Assembly: GCA_016717595.1 (NCBI GenBank)
Contig: JADKFE010000102.1
Location: 1 to 8,758 of the forward strand
Direction of reading: 5' to 3'
Length of the DNA stretch: 8,758 nucleotides
DNA from: Deltaproteobacteria bacterium
Lineage (GTDB): Bacteria > Myxococcota_A > UBA796 > CAJQPC01
Shown here: piece by piece, positions 1 through 6,222 of the stretch
How positions within the stretch are numbered: position 1 is the first letter of the stretch
Layout: each line of letters begins with the position of its first letter
Notes under the pieces: generated by a model
The model's database searches: none
What the model was told of the DNA's origin: nothing
What the model saw: only the letters and a program-made list of their open reading frames with translations
Translations under genes and position numbers: made by a program

Positions 1-2170
1 CCACCGCCCGCGTGAACACCTCATCCTCCTCCACCGGCTCCGCCTGCCGCTTCTTCTCGGCGTACCAGTGGAGCGGGACCGGGCTGAAGGTGCGCCCCGC
101 CCGGCGCTCGACGAGGCTCAGGTCGGTGAGGCGCTTGAGGCTCAGGGTCTCATCGTCTTGGGTCACCCGACGCGCGACCTCGTCGGGCAGCCCGGAGGGG
201 AACAGCGACAGCTCACGATAGGCCAAGGCCGCCGTAGGATACCGATCCGTGAGGGTCGCCCAAGACAGGTCCATCGAGGCGACGAGGCTGCGCATTCGGG
301 CCCGCTCGCTGGGCTCCAATCTGTCCCAGGCGTCCGGCTGGCCGATGATGTCCGAGTCGGCGACGGCGTCGATCTTGAACCGCTGAAGACGACGGACGAC
401 GCCCGGAAGCGTCATCCCCCGCTCGGCGAGCTGCGGCGCGACGAGGATGAGGGAGCGCGGGTGGCCGTCGAGGAGATCCAGCAGCTCCTCCCAAGCCGCA
501 GAGCCCGGCTCACCCTCCCGCAGCGCCCCTCGCGCGGCCAGCTCGGCCCGCAGCAGGGCGTCCATCTCCTCGCGCGGGAGGGGCGGGACATCCACGCGCC
601 GCTCGCCCAGGGTGCTCGCGCTCACCAGCCACCGCGTCGTCAGCAGCACCCGCAGGCGGGTCGCGACCCGGAGCCAGGCGCCGAGCTGGGCCTTAAACGC
701 CGCCTGCCGGGCCGCGTCGGGCATCATGTCCTCAGCGTTGTCGAGCACGAGCAGCAGGCGGTCCGAGTCACGTTCCATCGCCGCGGCGAGGGCCTCGTCG
801 CTCTTGGGGGGCTCGTGGAGGCCCAAGAAGCCGCCGAGCTTCACGCGCAGGGCCTCGCCGTCGAGGCCACGATGGGCCTCTAGGTAGAGCACGCGGTCCA
901 CGTCGCCGCGGGCGAGGGCCTGCCGGGCGATCTCTTTGCCGATCTCGGTCTTGCCGATGCCGGGGAGGCCGACCACGCTCACCAGTCGAGACGACTGTAG
1001 CGCGGCGAGGCCCTCGGTGAGCACCTCGGGGCGCGGGCGGAAGGTGGGGCGCGGGGCGTCGAGCTGGCCGAGGTCGCGGGCGGGGCCCAGGCCGGGGTCG
1101 TGCGCGGGGGCCGGGCAGCGCATGAGGATCGGCGTCGCCCAGGCCGTCCCGTTGCCGTAGGCCCAATGGCGGGCGCGGGCCAGAGCGAGGGCCGGGTCAC
1201 CGCCGTCTTGGGTGAGCGCGCGGTAGAAATGCCCCGCGAGGGCGGCGCTCCCTGGGATCGGCAGGTTGGCCTGGGTGGCGACGACCACGGGCACGCTGGC
1301 GCCCGCCGGAGACAGGAGGCGCTGGGCGGTGCCGGTGAAGCCGAGCAGGCCCTCGGCGACGACGCCACCTTGGCAGGAGCACAAGAAGACGAGGCGCAGG
1401 CCGTGGCCGCGCAAAAGCGCCGCGAGACGGTCGCCGGGGACGTTCTCTTTGCCCATCGGGCCGTCTAAGATCACGCCGCGGTCGAGGGTGTCGCCGTTCG
1501 GCGTCGCGTAGCCGTGGGCGAGGACGTGCAGCACCTCGTAGGGGTCGGCGGCCTCACGGGCGGCCTTGAGGTGCTGGGCGAGGGCCTGCTCGCTCCCCCG
1601 CTCAATCACGTCGAGGCGGTCCCCGAAGATCTCGCGGAGGCGCTCGACGTGGGGGCTGGGGTCGAACCGAGTGGTCCCGTCGGGGCGGGCCCAGAGGAGC
1701 AGGACGCGGGGACGGGCGCTGAGCTGGACCGAGCGGGTCGGCAAGCCGGTGTAGGTGCGGGTGAGCGCGCTGCCCAGGACATGAAACAGGTGCCCCTGAC
1801 CGTCGCGGAGCAGCTCCCACGGGAGGGTCTCGGTGACGGGGTGATCGGCGGGAAGCTCGACGGTGAGGTGCAGCGGGGCTCCGCCTGCGGCGGCGCGGAT
1901 GGCGGCCCAGGCTTCGCCGAGGGGGCGCGGCGCGGTGAGGAGCTGGAACAGCGCGGCGCCGAGGAGCTCTTGCTCGGGCGAGGTCAGCTTGTCTAGGGCG
2001 AGGTCTTGAAGCGTGTCCTCCCATGAGCGGTCCAGCTTCGGCACGGGCGCGGAGGGGTCGAAGTGGAGCAGGCCGCCGCCGCTGGCGCCGTTGGGGTCGC
2101 GGAGCAGGGCGTGGATCTGTGTCGGGTCGGAGACGGCGGAGAGCGTGAGGGTCGCGCGGTAAGGGATCAT
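1..2170 (-). CDS. CHAT protease - NB-ARC-type STAND ATPase fusion (C-terminus beyond window)
   Basis: Reading the minus strand from the ATG at 2170-2168 gives 723 codons without a stop, running off the left edge. The N-terminal ~380 residues form a CHAT domain (caspase-like cysteine peptidase): an LPWELL motif, catalytic His219 in VLAHG, and Cys266 in the FLCSCQGG strand (equivalent of the usual LSAC-x-G). Next comes a P-loop NTPase: Walker A GLPGIGKT at 401-408 (Lys407), Walker B LLLVLDN with Asp477, and an NB-ARC-style sensor LLTTR with Arg513. A winged-helix-like segment (LSLFPSGLP, then DLSLVERR) follows at about 635-700. STAND proteins of this layout usually end in TPR or other repeats that sense a ligand; that part lies outside the window. 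The start is supported by AGAGG six bases upstream. It is divergent from the SMP-like and CHAT genes. Inferred role: NTP-gated protease in a conflict or cell-death pathway; the substrate is unknown. Confidence 0.9.
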   Translation of the reverse strand, partial: MIPYRATLTLSAVSDPTQIHALLRDPNGASGGGLLHFDPSAPVPKLDRSWEDTLQDLALDKLTSPEQELLGAALFQLLTAPRPLGEAWAAIRAAAGGAPLHLTVELPADHPVTETLPWELLRDGQGHLFHVLGSALTRTYTGLPTRSVQLSARPRVLLLWARPDGTTRFDPSPHVERLREIFGDRLDVIERGSEQALAQHLKAAREAADPYEVLHVLAHGYATPNGDTLDRGVILDGPMGKENVPGDRLAALLRGHGLRLVFLCSCQGGVVAEGLLGFTGTAQRLLSPAGASVPVVVATQANLPIPGSAALAGHFYRALTQDGGDPALALARARHWAYGNGTAWATPILMRCPAPAHDPGLGPARDLGQLDAPRPTFRPRPEVLTEGLAALQSSRLVSVVGLPGIGKTEIGKEIARQALARGDVDRVLYLEAHRGLDGEALRVKLGGFLGLHEPPKSDEALAAAMERDSDRLLLVLDNAEDMMPDAARQAAFKAQLGAWLRVATRLRVLLTTRWLVSASTLGERRVDVPPLPREEMDALLRAELAARGALREGEPGSAAWEELLDLLDGHPRSLILVAPQLAERGMTLPGVVRRLQRFKIDAVADSDIIGQPDAWDRLEPSERARMRSLVASMDLSWATLTDRYPTAALAYRELSLFPSGLPDEVARRVTQDDETLSLKRLTDLSLVERRAGRTFSPVPLHWYAEKKRQAEPVEEDEVFTRAV

Positions 2171-2299
2171 CAGCAACCTCTGCGGTCAGGCTAACACGGG
2201 CGGTGTCCGGTTTCGTTGCGCTGGCGCGTCCCGCTGTCGCCGCTGGTGGAGATGCCCTCTTCCAGCTGGTGCGCTCCCAGGTGGAGCGAGGAGAGTCCG
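2171..2299. promoter_or_regulatory. Divergent intergenic spacer between the CHAT-STAND and SMP-like genes
   Basis: This 129-bp spacer must hold the start signals of both divergent genes. On the minus strand AGAGG lies six bases before the CHAT-STAND ATG. On the plus strand AGGAG (2289-2293) lies six bases before the ATG at 2300. I see no convincing -35/-10 pair and no clear operator palindrome, so only the ribosome sites are directly supported; promoter activity is inferred from the divergent layout. Confidence 0.4.
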
Positions 2300-2461
2300 A
2301 TGGCTGACAACAAGAAGACGCCGATGACCCCCGACGCGGCGGCGCGGATTCAGGGCCACGCCGACCGCACTGGCACCAACCAGGGGTTCAAGGAGCGCGC
2401 CCAGCGCGGGGCCGCGCAGAACGTGAACCAGGGCAAGGTGCCGCCGAAGGGCAAGAAGTAG
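2300..2461 (+). CDS. Small SMP (seed maturation protein)/LEA-like protein, 53 aa
   Basis: A short, very hydrophilic protein (53 aa) rich in Lys, Gln, Ala and Asn. The core TPMTPDAAARIQGHADRT, followed by FKERAQRGAAQN, matches the pattern of the seed-maturation-protein/LEA-type repeat (DAARIQ, then FxxRAQ-AAxxN) known from plant and fungal desiccation proteins and scattered bacterial small proteins. Such proteins are mostly disordered and associated with stress tolerance; no enzymatic activity is expected. The ATG at 2300 is chosen over longer in-frame starts because AGGAG sits six bases upstream and the family pattern begins right after it. A strong hairpin follows the stop codon. It sits between two CHAT genes, but its own terminator-like hairpin suggests a separate transcript. 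The family call rests on motif memory and is moderate. Confidence 0.65.
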   Translation: MADNKKTPMTPDAAARIQGHADRTGTNQGFKERAQRGAAQNVNQGKVPPKGKK

Positions 2462-2469
2462 CCTCAACC

Positions 2470-2499
2470 GGCGCTGAGGGGGGCGACTCCCTCAGCGCC
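2470..2499 (+). terminator. Perfect 11-bp hairpin after the SMP-like gene
   Basis: GGCGCTGAGGG at 2470-2480 and CCCTCAGCGCC at 2489-2499 form a perfect 11-bp stem with an 8-base loop, starting nine bases after the stop codon. No T-tract follows on the plus strand, so it may be a GC-rich terminator without a canonical U-run, or an mRNA-stabilising stem. It separates the small gene from the CHAT gene 38 bases downstream. Confidence 0.5.
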
Positions 2500-2524
2500 A
2501 CGGCCCAAGGCTACGCGGCTGCGA

Positions 2525-2530
2525 TACACT
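2525..2530 (+). promoter_or_regulatory. Possible -10 element of a leaderless CHAT transcript
   Basis: TACACT (TAnnnT consensus) lies seven bases before the ATG at 2538, and there is no Shine-Dalgarno sequence in front of that ATG. This spacing is typical of leaderless mRNAs, in which transcription starts at or next to the start codon. No clear -35 is visible, so the call is tentative. Confidence 0.25.
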
Positions 2531-2537
2531 CTGCGGG

Positions 2538-3590
2538 ATGCCCACCGTCGTCTTGCACCTCACCCGCACCTTCTCCGGCGCTCACCGCGCGGTGGAGCTG
2601 CCCTCCTTCCCCGTCAAGTACCACCGCCACCTCACCGATGGGCGGGTCGCCGAGGTCGAGTTGGACTGGCCCGCGCTGGTGAAGCTCTTGGGCGAGCTGA
2701 ACGACGCTCCCGACGCGACACGGGCGCTGGGCCTGGGCCGGGCGCTGCGAGCGGCGCTGCTCCCGAGCGGCTGGGAGGGCGTCGAGGCGTCGCTCGCGGC
2801 GGCGCTCCAAGGCGGCGAGGCGACCTTGGTGATCCAGACCAACGCCGATGAGCTGTACGCGCTGCCGTGGGAGGCGATGCCGCTCGGCCTCAACGGCCCC
2901 CCGCTGGCCGAGGTGCCGAAGCTCACGGTGCTCTACCACGAGCCAGGGGTGAGCACGCCGCTCGCCCCGGTCGATCCGCCCCGCGCCGCGCTCTTGGCCT
3001 GGTCGGCGGGCGGGAAGACGGTTCCCCATGCGCGCGTCGCCCAAACGCTTGGCCCCACTCGGACCTTGGCCGAGCCCAGCCTGGATCAGCTCGTCGAGGC
3101 GCTTCGGCGTGGCGAGCATGACGCATTGGTGCTCCTCGCCCACGGAGGGCGAACAAAGCGCGGTGTCGCCCTCCAGTGGGGAGACGAGCGCCTCACCCCG
3201 GCGCAGCTCGTCGCGAAGCTCCGAGAGCTCCCGCGCCTCCCAGCCTGGGGGGTCGTGCTGGCGTGCCGTGCAGGAGCGGAGCACGCGGAGAGCATCGGGT
3301 TTGGGGGCTTTGGGCGAGAGCTCCACCGGCTCGGCGTGGCGTTGGTGATGGCCTCACGTTGGAGGCTGAGCTTCAGCGGCGCCCCGGGGCTGGGGCCTGC
3401 CCTCGGAGACGACTGTGCGCGTAGGCTTCCGCCTGTTGTTGTGCCCGCCCGAGCAGCCATAGCCCCCGCCGCCGATCTGCTCGATTCGCCTCCCACTTCG
3501 AACAATCACACAGCCCCCGAACGCCATCTAGCTCTTCCCCGCCCGAGCCCACCATGTCCCCCGAGCCCGCCCTCAAGCTCCACGCGCTGA
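2538..3590 (+). CDS. Stand-alone CHAT-domain protease with rearranged 3' end
   Basis: The first ~286 residues of this 350-aa ORF are a CHAT caspase-like peptidase: YALPWEAMP at 107-115, catalytic His202 in LLAHGG, Cys243 in VVLACRAG, and the late strand ALVMASRWRLSFSGA at about 268-282. CHAT domains normally continue about 40 more residues through a final helix. Here the homologous sequence stops at about residue 286 (near 3396). The rest is an unrelated Pro/Arg/Ser-rich tail produced by reading out of frame through the end of an FGE-type gene, an intergenic stretch and the first 37 bases of the kinase-FGE gene. Both catalytic residues remain, so an active protease is possible, but loss of the last helix may destabilise it. 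The ATG at 2538 is the first start at the conserved N-terminus; no Shine-Dalgarno is seen. It is predicted to be a cytoplasmic effector of the same system as its neighbours (inference). Confidence 0.82.
   Translation: MPTVVLHLTRTFSGAHRAVELPSFPVKYHRHLTDGRVAEVELDWPALVKLLGELNDAPDATRALGLGRALRAALLPSGWEGVEASLAAALQGGEATLVIQTNADELYALPWEAMPLGLNGPPLAEVPKLTVLYHEPGVSTPLAPVDPPRAALLAWSAGGKTVPHARVAQTLGPTRTLAEPSLDQLVEALRRGEHDALVLLAHGGRTKRGVALQWGDERLTPAQLVAKLRELPRLPAWGVVLACRAGAEHAESIGFGGFGRELHRLGVALVMASRWRLSFSGAPGLGPALGDDCARRLPPVVVPARAAIAPAADLLDSPPTSNNHTAPERHLALPRPSPPCPPSPPSSSTR
3400..3462 (+). pseudogene. Remnant of an FGE-sulfatase-type gene (last ~20 codons)
   Basis: In a frame different from the CHAT ORF, this stretch reads PSETTVRVGFRLLLCPPEQP followed by TAG at 3460-3462. 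It aligns without gaps to the C-terminus of the neighbouring kinase-FGE protein, whose last residues are PSSSCRNLGFRLVLPSPKGP and stop. The GFRL core and the Pro-rich end just before the stop are hallmarks of the FGE-sulfatase/C-type-lectin-like fold. No start or upstream part of the domain is present, so it is a leftover of a deleted gene fused to the CHAT gene. Codons differ from those of the intact copy, so it is not a fresh duplicate of that gene. Confidence 0.72.
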
Positions 3591-6145
3591 TCTCCTCCCT
3601 CTTCACCGCGCCGGAGCTGCGGGCCTGGGTGTGGCTTCACGACGCGGCCCGCCCCGTCCACGACGCGCTGCCCGGCGAGGTGGCGTCCAAGGATGAGCTG
3701 GTGCAGGCCCTCCTCGTCGGGCTCACGCACCGGGGGCTCATCAACGACGCCCTGTTCGGCGCGCTCGTGGCGGTGCGACCGCTGCGAGAGGCGGAGATCC
3801 GCGCGGTCGCGGCGCTCGTGGGCTGCACACCGCGCGTCTCAATCCACGGCGGCGCCCCGCTCAAGCCGCTGAGCCGTCTGGAGCAGGTCGTGGCCCTGGA
3901 GGAGCTGCTCTTAGAGCGCGCCCGGCACCTACGCGACGGGCGTTTCCCCGTAGACCTCGGCGCCCGCATCGACGCCCTCATCTCCGACATCATGGCGGGC
4001 GGGCGCCCCAAGGCCGGGGAGGTCGTGGCCAAGGCGAAGCTCATCAAGCCTGTCGGAAGCGGCAACTTCGGCACCATCTGGCTCGCTGTGGACGAGGACG
4101 GGCGAGACGTCGCCGTCAAGGTGTTCCACCTGGAGAAGCTCGGCGAAGGCGTGATGCTCTGGCGTTTTCGCCGCAGCATCAAGGCGATGAGCCACCTCGC
4201 CGCCGACCGGCGACGGCCCGCCACCATCGCCCCGCTGCTGGACGTAGAGCCCGACGGGCTCGCCTTCTCAATGCCTTACCTCTCCGGCGGCAATCTGGAG
4301 ACCATCGGTCAACGCGGCTGGACCTTGCCCGTCAAGCTCGACTGTTTTCTGGAGATCTGCCGCGCCGTCGCCTTCGCTCACCAGATCGGCATCATCCACA
4401 GAGACATCAAGCCCGCGAACGTCGTGCTCGACGTTAGCGGTCGCCCCGTGCTCACCGACTTCGACATCTCCGACATCAAGTTCGCCACCAAGCTCAGCAG
4501 CGTCGGGGGCCTCGGAACCCCCATCTTCGCCGCCCCCGAGCAGCTTGAAGAGGGCGACCAAGCTGATGAACGATCCGATGTCTACTCTTTGGGTCGTCTG
4601 TTGCACTTCATGCTCTTGGAGCGCAGCCCCGGTCACCAGATCGAGGCCGACCCCACCTTAGAGAACCTGCGCGCCTTCCCCCAGGCCCTCGTGATGATTG
4701 TGCGCCGCGCCTGCCAGATCGACCCCGCCCGGCGATACCCCAGCGTGCAGCGGCTCATCCGAGACATCGAGGAGCACCAGACCGGCTGGGCGGCGGCGCG
4801 TGCCCAGGCCCGACGCGCCGGGCGCTGGGTGCGGATGAACTGGGCGGTGCTGCTCATCACGAGCCTCATCAGCGGCGGGAGCCTCGCCGGGGCGTGGATG
4901 CAGAGGCAGGCGGCGGAGCAGCAGCGGCAGGCGGCGGAGCAGCAGCGGCAGGCGGCGGAGAAGGAGGCCGCCCTGAACGAGCAGCTCAAGACGGCCTTGG
5001 CCGAGCTTAAGGATGTGGCCCAGCGCCTCGCCGAGCTTCGTGCGCGGGGGGTGGAGCTGAGCGCCCAGATCGAGGGGCTGAAGTCGGACCTTGAGAAGGT
5101 CATCGCGAAGATGAAGGCGCCAGGGCTGAGCGACGTGGCCCGCGCCAAGCTCCAGGCCGAGGCGAACACGATCACCGGGGAGATCGACTCGCTGGAGGCG
5201 CTGCAGGAGCTCACCACGGCGAAAATGGCGGAGGCCGAGAACCAGATCCAGCGGGCGCGGCACGCGCAGCAAGAGACGGCGAAACCGGAGGAGGTGCCGC
5301 CAGCGCCCGTGATCTGCGACGTTCAACCCACCGGCGGCCCTACCGGCAATACCTACAAGCCGGAGATCGAGGGCCTGGACATGACGTTCGTAGGGCTCTC
5401 GGCGGGGCGCTTCTGCATGGGCAGCCCCGAGGGGGTCGGGAACGACGATGAGCACCCCCAGCACCCCGTCAAGGTGTCGGGCTTCATGCTCGGCAAGTCC
5501 GAGGTGACCCAGGCGCAGTGGCGGGCGGTGGTGCTGGCTGCCCAAGCCGCGAATGATGTGGACGCGGCGATGCTGGACCCGGCCCCTTCAGGCTTCAAGG
5601 GGGACAAGCTGCCCGTAGAGAATGTGAGCTGGTGCGATGTGACGCGCTTCGCCAACGCGCTCTCGCGCCTCGAAGACCGCACCCCGGCCTACGAGATCAC
5701 CGGCGACTGCACCGTGCGCTGGGTAGACGGCGCCGACGGCTACCGGCTGCCCACCGAGGCCGAGTGGGAATACGCCACGCGGGCGGGCACGACGACGGCC
5801 TACGCCACGGGCGACGACGAGGCGGCCTTGGCGCGGGTGGGGTGGTCGGGCGGCAACAGCGGCGGCAAGAGCCATGACGTGTGTACCGCTCTGGAGAAGC
5901 CTTGGGGCCTGTGCGACCTTCACGGGAACGTGTGGGAGTGGGTCTGGGATGGGTACTCGGACTATGGTCCTGGGGAGGTCAGCAACCCCCGAGGTGGGGG
6001 TGGCGCGTCGCGTGTTGCGCGCGGCGGCTCCTGGGGCTTCAGGCCCGAGTACGCGCGCTCCGCGAGCCGGTTCATGGACTCGCCCTCGAGCTCGTGCAGG
6101 AACCTCGGCTTTCGCCTTGTGTTGCCCTCGCCGAAGGGGCCATAG
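3554..6145 (+). CDS. EAD/death-like domain - Ser/Thr kinase - TM - coiled coil - FGE-sulfatase-fold protein
   Basis: Single 863-aa chain. Residues ~5-92 form an all-helical effector-associated/death-like domain (LFTAPELRAW, LPGEVASKDELV, RGLINDALFGALVAVRPLREAEI). Residues ~160-407 are a Hanks-type kinase: Gly loop GSGNFG 168-173, Lys189, HRDIKPAN with Asp284 and Asn289, DFD (302-304) instead of DFG, APE 327-329, Asp342. The alphaC Glu position appears to be Ser208. An Arg-rich stretch precedes one membrane helix (~428-449), predicting kinase inside and C-terminus outside. A coiled coil spans ~450-575. Residues ~605-863 are an FGE-sulfatase-like domain (GRFCMGSP, EVTQAQW, GYRLPTEAEWEYA, GLCDLHGNVWEW, RVARGGSW, LGFRLVLP), lacking the Cys pair of true formylglycine-generating enzymes; seven Cys there could form disulfides. 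Inferred role: transmembrane sensor kinase whose N-terminal domain recruits partners. No Shine-Dalgarno is seen; the start matches the domain edge. Confidence 0.92.
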   Translation: MSPEPALKLHALISSLFTAPELRAWVWLHDAARPVHDALPGEVASKDELVQALLVGLTHRGLINDALFGALVAVRPLREAEIRAVAALVGCTPRVSIHGGAPLKPLSRLEQVVALEELLLERARHLRDGRFPVDLGARIDALISDIMAGGRPKAGEVVAKAKLIKPVGSGNFGTIWLAVDEDGRDVAVKVFHLEKLGEGVMLWRFRRSIKAMSHLAADRRRPATIAPLLDVEPDGLAFSMPYLSGGNLETIGQRGWTLPVKLDCFLEICRAVAFAHQIGIIHRDIKPANVVLDVSGRPVLTDFDISDIKFATKLSSVGGLGTPIFAAPEQLEEGDQADERSDVYSLGRLLHFMLLERSPGHQIEADPTLENLRAFPQALVMIVRRACQIDPARRYPSVQRLIRDIEEHQTGWAAARAQARRAGRWVRMNWAVLLITSLISGGSLAGAWMQRQAAEQQRQAAEQQRQAAEKEAALNEQLKTALAELKDVAQRLAELRARGVELSAQIEGLKSDLEKVIAKMKAPGLSDVARAKLQAEANTITGEIDSLEALQELTTAKMAEAENQIQRARHAQQETAKPEEVPPAPVICDVQPTGGPTGNTYKPEIEGLDMTFVGLSAGRFCMGSPEGVGNDDEHPQHPVKVSGFMLGKSEVTQAQWRAVVLAAQAANDVDAAMLDPAPSGFKGDKLPVENVSWCDVTRFANALSRLEDRTPAYEITGDCTVRWVDGADGYRLPTEAEWEYATRAGTTTAYATGDDEAALARVGWSGGNSGGKSHDVCTALEKPWGLCDLHGNVWEWVWDGYSDYGPGEVSNPRGGGGASRVARGGSWGFRPEYARSASRFMDSPSSSCRNLGFRLVLPSPKGP
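4904..4962 (+). repeat. 21-bp tandem repeat in the coiled coil (about 2.8 copies)
   Basis: Units begin at 4904, 4925 and 4946 and encode RQAAEQQ, RQAAEQQ and RQAAEKE. The seven-residue period equals one coiled-coil heptad, so copy-number changes keep both the reading frame and the helical register. The units are almost identical at DNA level (first codon agg versus cgg; the third unit diverges near its end), which points to recent slippage. The repeat lies immediately after the membrane helix of the kinase-FGE protein. Confidence 0.85.
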
Positions 6146-6222
6146 GCCATCGCCGCGATCAAGTAACTGAAACATCGACACAACGGCAAATCTCCTCACC
6201 CGACTCCCGGAGCCCCGAATCC

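Noticed and set aside
68..883. Plus-strand open frame of 271 codons (and several shorter ones) across 12-1996
   Set aside because: It lies opposite the CHAT-STAND gene, whose minus-strand frame is open over the whole region and carries clear family motifs; the plus-strand product is Arg/Gly/Gln-rich with no recognisable motif.
2511..3326. Minus-strand 271-codon frame opposite the CHAT gene
   Set aside because: Typical antisense shadow in high-GC DNA; the plus strand encodes the CHAT His and Cys motifs.
3397..3590. The CHAT ORF tail as a genuine functional Pro-rich domain
   Set aside because: It has no family character, arises by reading the FGE remnant out of frame, and overlaps the next gene's start; it is better explained as rearrangement debris.
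4658..5545. Minus-strand 295-codon frame with a Leu/Arg-rich repeat that looks like leucine-rich repeats
   Set aside because: The repeat is the antisense reading of the RQAAEQQ coiled-coil repeat and the helical stalk of the kinase-FGE gene.
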